Of a stretch of 64,000 nt of DNA, positions 18,760 through 27,714 are shown piece by piece (position 1 is the first letter of the stretch; each line of letters opens with the position of its first letter). The translations under genes were made by a program, and so were the position numbers. A model generated the notes under the pieces. The model saw nothing but the letters and a program-made list of their open reading frames with translations. It had not been told where the DNA came from and made no database searches. This DNA is from Bacillota bacterium (GTDB lineage: Bacteria; Bacillota; Clostridia; Lachnospirales; Lachnospiraceae). The DNA lies in assembly GCA_023386315.1 (NCBI GenBank), contig JAEWJZ010000028.1, forward strand, positions 355,381 through 419,380. Reading direction: 5' to 3'.

Positions 18760-19083
18760 ATGTCGGATTTTGAGAGAAATTACAGCAGCTGCCCGATGTA
18801 CTACACCATGTCAGCTGTAGAAGGAAAATGGAAATGGATAATATTATGGAGGATTTATGAGTCAGGAATTATACGGTATAATAAATTGCGGGGAGAACTG
18901 CACCCAATAGCCCATAAAACATTAAGCGCACAGCTGAAAGAACTGGAAGCCAGCAGCTTAATCCACAGGGAGCAATACAATGAAGTACCGCCCCGTGTGG
19001 AATATTCTCTGACAGAAGAAGGACGCACCCTGATTCCAATACTGGAACTGATGTATCAATGGGGGCAGGAGCATATGAAATAA
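18760..19083 (+). CDS. HxlR-family winged-helix transcriptional regulator
   Basis: 107 aa. CPMYYTMSAVEGKWKWIILW matches the conserved HxlR opening, with the Cys often used for redox or aldehyde sensing, followed by FNKLRGELHPIAHKTLS-like recognition helix residues and the winged PPRVEYSLTEEGR. Start 18760 is chosen for GGGAGGAATCG upstream; an in-frame ATG at 18700 would pass through the palindrome. Probably controls itself and the divergent flavoprotein. Confidence 0.88.
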   Translation: MSDFERNYSSCPMYYTMSAVEGKWKWIILWRIYESGIIRYNKLRGELHPIAHKTLSAQLKELEASSLIHREQYNEVPPRVEYSLTEEGRTLIPILELMYQWGQEHMK

Positions 19084-19098
19084 AGGTTTGGAAGAATT

Positions 19099-20838
19099 TT
19101 AGAGCATCTGAATGATAGCTTCCAATTCTTCAGATAAGACTTTTGCCAGCTCAAAATCAGTATTTTTTAAAGCAAGTTCTATTTTTGTTTCGACTGCTTT
19201 TTTCTTTTGTTCTAATTCTAAATAGTCTTTATCAAAATGTCTGGCGTATGTCATTTGCCTGAATTTACGCATGCTCATTTTTCGGATTGTCTTATTTTCA
19301 ATGATTAAGACATAGTCCGCACAGTTTACGATAGAATAAAAATCGTGGGATATCATCAGGACTGCACCCTTGTAATCAGAAATAGCTTTTTCAAGTGCTA
19401 TTTGTGAATAGGTGTCTAAATGGCTGGTCGGTTCATCAAGGAGCAGCAGATCTGCTTTACCTGCAGAAATTTTGGCTAATTGAAGCAGATTCTTTTCACC
19501 GCCGGAAAGAGCACCTATTTTCTGATGTAGGACTGATTCATCAAATGTGTAGTTTGAGAGACAGGAGCTTATTTCATCGTACGTTTTGAAACCAAGACCG
19601 AAAAATTCATCCAGTACTGTTTGGGACTCGTTTAACATTTCACCCTGGAGCTGGGATAAAAAGGCTGTTTTAACGTTTTCATTTATCTCTATGGAGTCCT
19701 GGTTATTTTTAAAAATATCCCGGAGCAATGTGGTTTTTCCGGTTCCGTTGGGACCAATCAGGGCAACTTTTTCTTTGGATTTAATCTCAAAGTTAACGTT
19801 TTCTAAAAGCATTTCATCAAATACCGCACTGTAATCTCTGACTTTTAACACAGTTTCATCATCCAGTTCACTGGCAGTTGTGAAGTGGATTTCCGGCTGT
19901 TTGATGTCCACAAATGGAGCCTGAATTCTTCGGGCTATTAACCGTTCCTGGATTTTCTTTCGTGCTTTTAAGGATTTTCCTCTGGCTGCTTCCGTATGTG
20001 TGGTTGCCAGTGATCTTAGATTGTTGATTATGATCTCATTTCTCTTAATCTCTTCCGTATCTGCGACAGCCAGTTCCTGTAATTCAATTTTCTTTTGAAG
20101 TAACGAGAAGTTATAATCAATGAACCGTCCGTCAAATTCCTGGAGCAGTTTATTTTCCAGATGTATGATTTTGTCAAAACAGTGATTTAATAAATACCGG
20201 TTGTGTGTGATCACCAGCATGGTTCCTTTGTGTGAATTAATCAGATTTTTAAGAGAATTCAGGTTCTCAAAATCCAGGAACACATCGGGTTCGTCCATTA
20301 TAATTAAGTCAGGCTGGGTCATCATTTCCTTTATTACCTGAACCAGCTTGAATTCTCCGCCGCTGAGCTGGGAGACAGGCAGATTTTCCTGTTTGCCTAA
20401 GTCTGCCAGGCTTAACTGCTTATTCATGTTGCTTTCAAAATTGTCTCCGTCAATTGCCTGAAAGGCATCCAGGGCCTGCTGGTATTTTTCAAGAAGGGTA
20501 TCGATGTCTGATGAAGTCTCCATCTCAGTACAAATGGATGTTATTTCATTCTGCAGTTTCATAAATTCCTCACCGATATATTGGGAGACGGTTATTTCCT
20601 TTGTATGATCCAGCTGAGAGAACTGGCTTACATATCCGATTCTGCAATGGTGAGATATCTCCAGTTTTCCCTCAAACATATATTTTTCAGGATCCATAAG
20701 GATATCGACCAGCGTACTTTTTCCGCTGCCGCTTGTGCCGATAAAGGCACAATGCTGGCCTTCTTCTAAAGTGAACGTAATGTTATGATACAAATCCTTC
20801 TGTGGAAATGAGTAGGATAGATTTTCAATTTTTATCAT
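19099..20838 (-). CDS. ABC-F family ATP-binding protein
   Basis: 579 aa soluble twin-ATPase with no membrane segments. Domain 1 has GTSGSGKST, LSGGEFKL and MDEPDVFLD; domain 2 has GPNGTGKTT, LSGGEKNL and LDEPTSHLD. A charged helical linker (about residues 240-300, EIKRNEIIINN onward) joins the two, as in ribosome-acting ABC-F proteins. C-terminal helical tail about 70 residues long. Candidates are ribosome protection against antibiotics (Vga/Lsa/Msr group) or a housekeeping translation factor. The long linker is compatible with resistance but does not prove it. Stands alone on the minus strand, with AGGAATT upstream. Confidence 0.85.
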   Translation of the reverse strand: MIKIENLSYSFPQKDLYHNITFTLEEGQHCAFIGTSGSGKSTLVDILMDPEKYMFEGKLEISHHCRIGYVSQFSQLDHTKEITVSQYIGEEFMKLQNEITSICTEMETSSDIDTLLEKYQQALDAFQAIDGDNFESNMNKQLSLADLGKQENLPVSQLSGGEFKLVQVIKEMMTQPDLIIMDEPDVFLDFENLNSLKNLINSHKGTMLVITHNRYLLNHCFDKIIHLENKLLQEFDGRFIDYNFSLLQKKIELQELAVADTEEIKRNEIIINNLRSLATTHTEAARGKSLKARKKIQERLIARRIQAPFVDIKQPEIHFTTASELDDETVLKVRDYSAVFDEMLLENVNFEIKSKEKVALIGPNGTGKTTLLRDIFKNNQDSIEINENVKTAFLSQLQGEMLNESQTVLDEFFGLGFKTYDEISSCLSNYTFDESVLHQKIGALSGGEKNLLQLAKISAGKADLLLLDEPTSHLDTYSQIALEKAISDYKGAVLMISHDFYSIVNCADYVLIIENKTIRKMSMRKFRQMTYARHFDKDYLELEQKKKAVETKIELALKNTDFELAKVLSEELEAIIQML

Positions 20839-21077
20839 GTAATTCCTCCGTGTAATTTGCGGTATCCAGCTGCTGCGTTATTATAAATTTTAAATCGATA
20901 AATAGCAGTTTATGAGATTACCTTTGGTAGCATACCATTTTTTATTCATTATTTCAATTATTTCATAGGAATGGTTCGGGGTTAATAAAAATAATACTTT
21001 GAATTTGAGGGCAACTGTAATATACTGTTTGAAGTGTTATAATAATATTGTGTGAATACGAATTGAGAGTATATGGA

Positions 21078-22022
21078 ATGAAAAAAACGGAAAGACAGAA
21101 CGGAATCATTCATTTGTTAAGAATAAGAAAAAAAATGACTGCCAAAGAGCTGGCTGACTATTTTGATGTGAGTGAGCGGACGGTATACAGAGATATTGAT
21201 GCGCTCAGCCAGCTTCATGTTCCTATTATTTCCTATGAGGGGCTGGGCGGCGGATACGAAATAGATTCTTCCTATTTTCTTCCAAGTATTAAACTTAGCG
21301 AGCAGGAAATATTAATGCTTTTGATGGTGCTGAAAGCAGGGGAGGAGTTTCGAATTCCCAATATGGCCACTGATTATAACCTGTTAAGCAGTAAGTTACT
21401 TAATGTTTTGCCGGACGAAGAAAGGCAAAAGGCAGCTCAGGTCATATCACACATAAATTTTGACATATTGCGAATTATACCCGGAGGGTATACAGATAAT
21501 GTTTTAAAAATCATATTGGAGGCATTGTGGAGATCCCGCGATCTGCAGTTAAGTTATTATCATCCACAGCGGAACACCACAGAGTCCAGGCGCTTTTCAC
21601 CTGTAGAACTGCAGTTTGGAGATGGAGGATGGTACATAATCGGCTATTGCCACTTAAGAGAAGAAAAGCGAACCTTCAGACTTGACCGGATTGTGTCACT
21701 TACATGTATGGATGAGGAAAACCTCTATATAAACAGGGAGCTGTCCCTGCCAGAGCACGACAAGTTTCGCTGGAATACATATGAACTGATCGTTGATCCT
21801 GCTCTTTACAGGATTATCAAGGATGATGTTTATCTCCGGGATGCGCAGGTACAATCCATAGAAAACAAAATGTATCTGACTGTCAGGACTCCTTATAAAG
21901 ATGAAATATGTAAATTAGTTTTATGCCATCCTGAGCAGGTGACCGCTTTAAAGCCAGAAGAGTTCATTGAGGAAATAAAAAAAATAACCACTAATATCTG
22001 CAATAAATATTTGAAACTCTGA
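21078..22022 (+). CDS. WYL-domain transcriptional regulator with DeoR-type HTH
   Basis: 314 aa. N-terminal helix-turn-helix (MTAKELADYFDVSERTVYRD, about residues 20-39) and a central WYL domain. The WYL core appears as LSYYHPQRN then GWYIIGYCHLREEKRTFRLDRI (residues about 160-220). WYL domains sense ligands or nucleic acids. Start ATG 21078 is preferred over an in-frame TTG at 21048. Divergent from the ABC-F gene and upstream of the small ORF and exporter, so it may control either. A terminator hairpin overlaps its stop. Confidence 0.88.
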   Translation: MKKTERQNGIIHLLRIRKKMTAKELADYFDVSERTVYRDIDALSQLHVPIISYEGLGGGYEIDSSYFLPSIKLSEQEILMLLMVLKAGEEFRIPNMATDYNLLSSKLLNVLPDEERQKAAQVISHINFDILRIIPGGYTDNVLKIILEALWRSRDLQLSYYHPQRNTTESRRFSPVELQFGDGGWYIIGYCHLREEKRTFRLDRIVSLTCMDEENLYINRELSLPEHDKFRWNTYELIVDPALYRIIKDDVYLRDAQVQSIENKMYLTVRTPYKDEICKLVLCHPEQVTALKPEEFIEEIKKITTNICNKYLKL

Positions 22023-22042
22023 CAGCCTTATGTCAGAGTTTC
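22013..22042 (+). terminator. hairpin overlapping the WYL gene stop
   Basis: Perfect 12-bp stem GAAACTCTGACA / TGTCAGAGTTTC with the 6-nt loop GCCTTA, followed by TTTGTT. It includes the TGA stop codon. Its loop and right arm can instead pair with 22076-22087 (see the next entry), so it may be a switchable structure. Confidence 0.6.
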
Positions 22043-22087
22043 TTTGTTATGATAATGGAACGTAACAAATAGACACTGACATAAGGC
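22025..22087 (+). promoter_or_regulatory. alternative long-range pairing in the leader of the small membrane ORF
   Basis: GCCTTATGTCAG (22025-22036) is perfectly complementary in inverted orientation to CTGACATAAGGC (22076-22087), separated by 39 nt. It uses the loop and right arm of the 22013-22042 hairpin, so the two structures exclude each other. This could act as an attenuator or antiterminator before the ORF at 22113, or be one half of a protein-binding site. Confidence 0.4.
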
Positions 22088-22112
22088 GCTTTCGCAGGTG
22101 GAGGATATTTAG

Positions 22113-22220
22113 ATGAATAAAGTACTTTTAGTAATAGGCAGGATATTTTTTTGGATCTTTTTGGCTATCGTTTCCTTAACTGTAATTTCAGGAATTTGCC
22201 AGGCGCTCATCATGGTATGA
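22113..22220 (+). CDS. 35-aa single-span membrane protein
   Basis: Short ORF encoding MNKVLLVIGRIFFWIFLAI and on to CQALIMV: one hydrophobic helix with a short basic N-terminus. Ribosome site AGGTGGAGG lies about 9 bp before the ATG, and a terminator follows 9 bp after the stop. It has its own structured leader. Too short for homology judgement by eye. It might be a regulatory peptide, a membrane microprotein partner of the adjacent ABC exporter, or a chance ORF, but the ribosome site and terminator support translation. Confidence 0.5.
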   Translation: MNKVLLVIGRIFFWIFLAIVSLTVISGICQALIMV

Positions 22221-22228
22221 GCTATAAG

Positions 22229-22267
22229 AAATCAACCATTACAATCAGCCAAACGGTTGATTTTTTT
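22229..22267 (+). terminator. intrinsic terminator after the 35-aa ORF
   Basis: Nine-bp stem AAATCAACC / GGTTGATTT with a 17-nt loop and a seven-T tail, immediately upstream of the ABC exporter operon. Confidence 0.75.
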
Positions 22268-22322
22268 ATTTATAAAATCCCGTATGATATCCATAGCAAA
22301 CAAATAAGGAGAGATAAAATCT

Positions 22323-23261
22323 ATGGATAATCTAATGACAGTCGGCAATTTAAAAAAGAGTTTTAAAGAAAATATTGTCCTGAAAGGAATCAGTTTTGAA
22401 ATACGCAGGGGTGAAGTGTTGTGTATTTTGGGCCCAAACGGTGCAGGAAAGAGTACCACCATTAATATTCTCACCGCTGTACTGGGAAGTGATGAGGGGG
22501 ATATCCGTTTTAAAGGCACAAGAATCAGTAAAATACTTCGCACCTATAAACAGTCAATCGGTATTGTTCCCCAGGATATAGCGTTATATGAAGAATTAAG
22601 TGCAGAACGGAATTTAAGGTTTTTTGCTTCTCTTTACGGACTTTACGGCAGCAGGCTGAATGAAGCGGTAGAGGAGGCACTTACGTTTGCCGGTTTAAAA
22701 GACCGAAGAAATGATAAAGTGAAGACCTTTTCAGGCGGAATGAAGAGACGTCTTAATATTGCATGTGCAATAGCCCATCACCCGGAGCTGGTCATCATGG
22801 ATGAGCCTACGGTGGGTATTGATCCCCAGAGCCGCAATCATATTCTTTCTTCCATAAAGAAACTGCAAAATCAGGGCATGACAGTTATTTATACCACTCA
22901 CTACATGGAAGAGGTGGAAGTGATATCAAGCCGGATTATTATAATGGACCATGGCGCTATTCTGGCAGAAGGAACCAAGGAAAGCTTAAAGGAGGATATT
23001 CAGAATGAAAAGAGGTATATCATAGAGGTTGAGGAAAATGGTACCATCGGGCACGATGAATTTTTTGCGGTGGAAGGTGTTAAGTCTGTAAAAATAGATG
23101 GTAATACCTTTGAAATCACATCACTGAAAGGCATAGAAAATCTTGACCGTATCATTTCCCTGTTAAGCGATCATGGCGAAAAAATACGGAATATTACAAG
23201 CGAGGCTGCAAGCCTTGAGACTGTTTTCTTAAAATTAACAGGACGCAAGCTGCGTGACTGA
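22323..23261 (+). CDS. ABC-2 type exporter ATP-binding protein
   Basis: 312 aa. Walker A GPNGAGKST (about residue 38), Q-loop IVPQDIAL, signature FSGGMKRRL, Walker B VIMDEPTVGIDPQS and switch His in TTHYMEE. The last 75 residues form the extra C-terminal domain seen in drug and peptide exporters of the DrrA/BcrA/CcmA group. AAGGAGAGAT upstream of the ATG. First gene of a three-gene exporter, followed 16 bp later by the first permease. Confidence 0.92.
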   Translation: MDNLMTVGNLKKSFKENIVLKGISFEIRRGEVLCILGPNGAGKSTTINILTAVLGSDEGDIRFKGTRISKILRTYKQSIGIVPQDIALYEELSAERNLRFFASLYGLYGSRLNEAVEEALTFAGLKDRRNDKVKTFSGGMKRRLNIACAIAHHPELVIMDEPTVGIDPQSRNHILSSIKKLQNQGMTVIYTTHYMEEVEVISSRIIIMDHGAILAEGTKESLKEDIQNEKRYIIEVEENGTIGHDEFFAVEGVKSVKIDGNTFEITSLKGIENLDRIISLLSDHGEKIRNITSEAASLETVFLKLTGRKLRD

Positions 23262-23277
23262 GAAAGGAGAGTAGGAT

Positions 23278-24018
23278 ATGCGTCGTTTTATGACAATTTT
23301 TAAAATGGATTTCAGCAATTTGTTTAAAAATCCGGTTCTTGTAGGATATAATTCTGCATTTGCAGGTTTATTGATATTGATCCTGGGTTACTTGTGCGGA
23401 GGGGATTATGCTGACAGTAACACTGCATATCAGTATTATACAGTTTCTCTTATCATCTATGGTATGTTAAACGGAGCCATGACTGCCTCTAACTGTTTTA
23501 TGGAGCGCGATATTAAACGGGCAAATCTTCGGATTATTTATTCCCCGGCCGGAGGTTTTTCCGTTTATTTTTCGAAAATGACCGCGTCGTTTCTTTTTAA
23601 TTATATCCTGCATACGCTGCTGCTTGTAATTTTGTGCCCGCTGCTTAACGTCAGCCTGGGGAGCAATCCGGTCTTCTTTATTCTTTTAATGGCACCGGTA
23701 GAATTTGCGGCAGCAGCTCTTGGAATCTTCTTCTGCTGTGTGTTCCACTGTGAAGAAACCACCAGTACATTGCTTAGTACGGTGATCAGTCTGCTTTGTG
23801 TTTTGGGCGGAACCTTCTTTTCCCTTGATGGAATGGGCAGTCTGATGGCCTTTGCCACAAAGATATCACCTGTAAAATGGCTGAATGAAGCTTTCTTTAC
23901 TCTGTCCTGTGACAACAGTTACCAGTATTTCTGGCCGGTATTTATCACTGCGTCGGTGCTTTCTGTGCTGCTGACATTGGGATGTGGATTATTTTTCAGA
24001 ACGGAGGATTATATATGA
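23278..24018 (+). CDS. ABC-2 type transporter permease
   Basis: 246 aa with six hydrophobic segments and no large extracellular domain. FYSPAGG-like and LGGTFFSLDGM segments are typical of ABC-2 permeases. AAAGGAGAGTAGG upstream. Its stop overlaps the start of the next permease by ATGA (24015-24018), so the two are translationally coupled and probably form a heterodimer with the ATPase at 22323. Confidence 0.88.
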   Translation: MRRFMTIFKMDFSNLFKNPVLVGYNSAFAGLLILILGYLCGGDYADSNTAYQYYTVSLIIYGMLNGAMTASNCFMERDIKRANLRIIYSPAGGFSVYFSKMTASFLFNYILHTLLLVILCPLLNVSLGSNPVFFILLMAPVEFAAAALGIFFCCVFHCEETTSTLLSTVISLLCVLGGTFFSLDGMGSLMAFATKISPVKWLNEAFFTLSCDNSYQYFWPVFITASVLSVLLTLGCGLFFRTEDYI

Positions 24019-24995
24019 GGACCTTTACAACCACCATTACTAATATTTATGAGCGGACCATTCCCCGCATTGTTACGTTGATTTTATTAACAGCATTTAC
24101 CCTTGCCTCCATGGTGCTTGCAGTTCATTTGACGGAGGTGCAGCAGGTAAAAGGCCGGATTGTTCTGGTAACAGACAAATCTGCTGAGACTTTACCTCAG
24201 AGGCCGGCAAGACTTAATATCGTAGTATCTCCGGAAAAACCGCCTCATTCAGCACTGGTAGAGCAAAAATATGATGCTTATGTGACAATTGGTAAAAACG
24301 GTGATTATCAGATCGAGACACTTCGCAGTGACAGTTATAAAAATATGGTGCTGACACTGCTTAAAAACCCGGATGCCATTCTGAAAGATAGTAAAACAGC
24401 CCGGGGCGTTGGCGCAAATATCCTGGGTTTCATGATGATGTTTCTTCTCATGGAGGTTTTCGCCAATCTGTTTGCCTTTGCAGATGATAAGGAGCAGGGA
24501 CAATTGCGGAGGATTACGGCAGCGCCGGTTTCTTTTGGCGGTTATCTTGCGGCTCATTGCGTCTACTGCCTGTCCATGTTTCTGCCGGAATATATCCTGC
24601 TTATTATTTTAAAATACTGTGGATTTGATATTGGCTTCACACTTTTACAGTATGCTGGTCTGCTTTCAGTAATGGGATTATTCGGCATTTCGTTTGCACT
24701 GTTGTTAAATACACTGATTAATAAACCGGATAATGCGTCCATGCTGGGAAGATCCGTCATCGTTTTAACATCAATGCTTGCAGGCAGCTTCTACTTATTC
24801 ACCAAAAAAAATATTCTGCTGGATCTGATCATTAAGGTACTGCCGCAAAAGCAGTTCATGAATTTTGTTGAGTACATGGAACGGGGAGAAGCATGGCAGC
24901 ACAGCTTCAGCATTATTTATGTAATTGTACTTTCCATAGTACTGTTTGTAGTTTCCTGCTCCGTTTTACGAATGAAATATATGAAAAGGGTATGA
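24015..24995 (+). CDS. ABC-2 type transporter permease with extracytoplasmic domain
   Basis: 326 aa. One N-terminal membrane helix, then about 100 extracellular residues (about 45-140), then five more helices, the ABC-2/YhgE-like layout. Start ATG 24015 has ACGGAGGA upstream; an in-frame ATG at 23982 would overlap the previous gene deeply. Substrate unknown (peptide, antibiotic or lipid). Confidence 0.85.
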   Translation: MRTFTTTITNIYERTIPRIVTLILLTAFTLASMVLAVHLTEVQQVKGRIVLVTDKSAETLPQRPARLNIVVSPEKPPHSALVEQKYDAYVTIGKNGDYQIETLRSDSYKNMVLTLLKNPDAILKDSKTARGVGANILGFMMMFLLMEVFANLFAFADDKEQGQLRRITAAPVSFGGYLAAHCVYCLSMFLPEYILLIILKYCGFDIGFTLLQYAGLLSVMGLFGISFALLLNTLINKPDNASMLGRSVIVLTSMLAGSFYLFTKKNILLDLIIKVLPQKQFMNFVEYMERGEAWQHSFSIIYVIVLSIVLFVVSCSVLRMKYMKRV

Positions 24996-25009
24996 AAGCG
25001 ATACATTTC

Positions 25010-25038
25010 TTGTAAAAGCCGGCTCCCTGCATTACAAT
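25010..25038 (+). promoter_or_regulatory. sigma-A-type promoter of the MalT/LuxR gene
   Basis: TTGTAA (25010-25015), 17-bp spacer and TACAAT (25033-25038), 33 bp before the ATG at 25072. Confidence 0.6.
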
Positions 25039-25071
25039 GATAGTAATAAATAAACGACAGGTGAATAAACG

Positions 25072-27693
25072 ATGGAGCATTCCTCAGATATATTACTTCT
25101 TACTACAAAATTAAAAATACCGGCACCCCGCAAAAATTATATTGTGCGCCATGGATTGTTTGAACAGCTTTCCAGGTGCAGGGATATGAGTATTATCTTT
25201 TTAAGCGGCGGTGCGGGTACTGGCAAAACAACACTTCTCTCATCATTTATTCATGAGAAGGAACTTAAAAATGTATGCTGGCTGTCACTGGATTTTACAA
25301 ATACCAATGTGTATACCTTCTGGCTCTATTTCACTGCGTCAGTCAGCCCTCTTTTACAGGATGATGGAAGTCTTTTAAATCTGATGAGAACCAGTCCGGA
25401 CACCAAATATATGGAGAATCTGCTGATTACGCTGATTAACCGGTTATGGGGAGAGGAAGAGTATTACATGGTGTTAGATGATGTTCATTGCATCCATGAT
25501 GAGGCACTCATACGAACCTTTGAGTTTTTTATTGAGTCAATGCCTTCCAACTTTCACTTTTTTATGCTTTCACGGGAAGACCCGCCAGTATATTTAGGCC
25601 CGATGGCAGTATCCGGCCGTTTGCTGTTTGTTGATGGAAAACAGATGCAGCTGACACAAGAAGAGGGGCTGGCCTTTCTTAAAGATACGATGAAGCTGGC
25701 GGGCAGTGAGGAAGAACTGAATCAGTTAAACCACTTTGCGGAAGGATGGATTGGAGGCCTGCAGCTTGCGGCGGCGGCGAAAGCGGCGGGAAAGTATTCC
25801 GGCCAGCTGCTGCGTGCCGGGGGCGGGATTGCTTCCCAATACCTGACCCGTGAAATTATTGATGCTCTCTCGGAAAAAGAACAGGATTTTCTGATAAAAA
25901 CGGGATATCTTTCTTATTTTGATGCGGACATCTGCAATAAGCTGTTCCAGGGTTTTACAAAACCGGAATTCGATCAGATGATGGAGCGGTTCATGGAAAA
26001 AAATCTGTTTCTTATCTGTCTGGACGAACAAAACGGAATATACCGTTATCACAATATATTGTCGGAATATTTAAAGCAGCAGTTTCGCTGTCTCCCTGAA
26101 GAGCAAAAAGCAGAATACTGCAAAATAACAGCAGGAGCATTTGAAGAAAAAGGGGATTTTGAGGAAGCGTTACAGGAGTATTGTGAGGCTGGCAATTATA
26201 AAGAGGTTCTGCGTGTGGCCAAAGCAATGGAAGGCAGGATAGAAGCGTGGAATTATCTTGATAAGGTTCCGATTGAGCTTTTATTTCAGGATACGGATCT
26301 GGCTGCCCAGTGCTTTATTTATAATCTGGGAAATCTGAATATGGAACGCTGCCGGGTTATTTATGAAAAGTTTAAGGAACTGTATGAAGATTCAGATTTG
26401 TTTAGTATTGTTGACTTCGCTCAGATCTATTTTACCAATGAGAATGGGATTTTGCCTCAATATCCTGCGCTGACAGATAAACAGATTGATCAAGTTCCAT
26501 ATGGACCTGTGGTGAAAGCTGTGCTGCTGATTGAAAATGCCGGCGCATTATTAGAAAAGATGCAATATGAGGAAGCGGAAAACTGCATCACAAAGGGGAT
26601 TAAAATTGCTGCCGGTTTAAATCCATTTATCAGTTTTTTCGCTTATAATCAGTTAGGTCAGGTTTATGAAGAATTGGGACGGTTCAATGACAGCTTTTCC
26701 TGTTATGCCAAATCAAAAGAAGTACTGAAACCGATTAATGGATTAATGGGTATAGAAACCAATTATTACTTCGGTCTGGCCGGAGTTTATATGCGCAGAA
26801 TGGAGCTGGAACAGGCCGAAGAAGTGCTGGAGCAATCCAGACAGCTGTTGGAGGAACGACATATTCATGTGGATATCACTGACATGACGCTGGCTTACCA
26901 TCTGGCTGAAATGAAGTTTCTCCGCGGTGATAACGACACAGCGGTCTCTTATGTGGAAGGGATTTTGTCTGAGTATCCTAATTATAGCGTACTCACTCTG
27001 GGACGTCTGCTCTATGAGCTTGCCTGCATTGACAGACTTTCAGAAAGTCTTTCTGATAAATTCCTAAAAGAGCTGGAAGCTGCGAAGAAATATAACCAGC
27101 AGCCCTTTATGAAACTGCTGCATGCACGGATTCTGTTTAAACTTGGCAGTACGGCAGAGGCATTGAAAGAGACCGAAGACATATTGATCTCCTCCCGTCT
27201 GCAGCATAATAAGCTTCGTCTTGCAGAAGCCGGTATTTTGAAAATATATATGCTTTCTCATGTGCCTGTGAAGGCTGCCGTCAAGCGGGAAATCAGCAAT
27301 CTGCTGGTTGAAGCGATTCATTATGCGCAGGAAGACCGTATTCTTATGCCATTTTATCTTGATCGCGATACATTGCTGCCTATATTGAAGGAATTGTACC
27401 AAAGATCAGCTGGCAGTCAGTTAATGAGTGCTGCGGAAACAGCATTTTTAGGTGAAACCATTGTAATTTGCGGGGGTGAAACTGTTAAGGGGAGCAAGCC
27501 GGAGATATTGTCAGCCCGTGAATATGAGGTATTAAGCCAGTTGTCTCTGGGGATTACCAATCGGGAGATTGCGGATAAGCTTTGCATATCCCAGGCTACG
27601 GTGAAAACCCATGTACTCAGTATTTTTGGTAAACTTGGAGTATCATCCAGGATGCTGGCTGTGGAAAAGGCCAGGAAAGAAGGACTTATATAG
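25072..27693 (+). CDS. MalT-like LuxR-family ATP-dependent transcriptional regulator (LAL type)
   Basis: 873 aa, full length for the large LuxR regulators. Walker A GGAGTGKTT (residues 46-54), Walker B MVLDDVHCI (about residue 139), a long helical TPR-like middle (about 330-780), and a C-terminal GerE/LuxR HTH (SAREYEVLSQLSLGITNREI onward, about residues 808-865). STAND ATPases of this type become active when ligand and ATP make them oligomerise. A promoter precedes it, and a condensation-like gene follows after 21 bp on the same strand. That gene and the exporter upstream are the likeliest targets. Confidence 0.92.
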   Translation: MEHSSDILLLTTKLKIPAPRKNYIVRHGLFEQLSRCRDMSIIFLSGGAGTGKTTLLSSFIHEKELKNVCWLSLDFTNTNVYTFWLYFTASVSPLLQDDGSLLNLMRTSPDTKYMENLLITLINRLWGEEEYYMVLDDVHCIHDEALIRTFEFFIESMPSNFHFFMLSREDPPVYLGPMAVSGRLLFVDGKQMQLTQEEGLAFLKDTMKLAGSEEELNQLNHFAEGWIGGLQLAAAAKAAGKYSGQLLRAGGGIASQYLTREIIDALSEKEQDFLIKTGYLSYFDADICNKLFQGFTKPEFDQMMERFMEKNLFLICLDEQNGIYRYHNILSEYLKQQFRCLPEEQKAEYCKITAGAFEEKGDFEEALQEYCEAGNYKEVLRVAKAMEGRIEAWNYLDKVPIELLFQDTDLAAQCFIYNLGNLNMERCRVIYEKFKELYEDSDLFSIVDFAQIYFTNENGILPQYPALTDKQIDQVPYGPVVKAVLLIENAGALLEKMQYEEAENCITKGIKIAAGLNPFISFFAYNQLGQVYEELGRFNDSFSCYAKSKEVLKPINGLMGIETNYYFGLAGVYMRRMELEQAEEVLEQSRQLLEERHIHVDITDMTLAYHLAEMKFLRGDNDTAVSYVEGILSEYPNYSVLTLGRLLYELACIDRLSESLSDKFLKELEAAKKYNQQPFMKLLHARILFKLGSTAEALKETEDILISSRLQHNKLRLAEAGILKIYMLSHVPVKAAVKREISNLLVEAIHYAQEDRILMPFYLDRDTLLPILKELYQRSAGSQLMSAAETAFLGETIVICGGETVKGSKPEILSAREYEVLSQLSLGITNREIADKLCISQATVKTHVLSIFGKLGVSSRMLAVEKARKEGLI

Positions 27694-27714
27694 GCCGGAA
27701 ATGAGGTGATGGCA

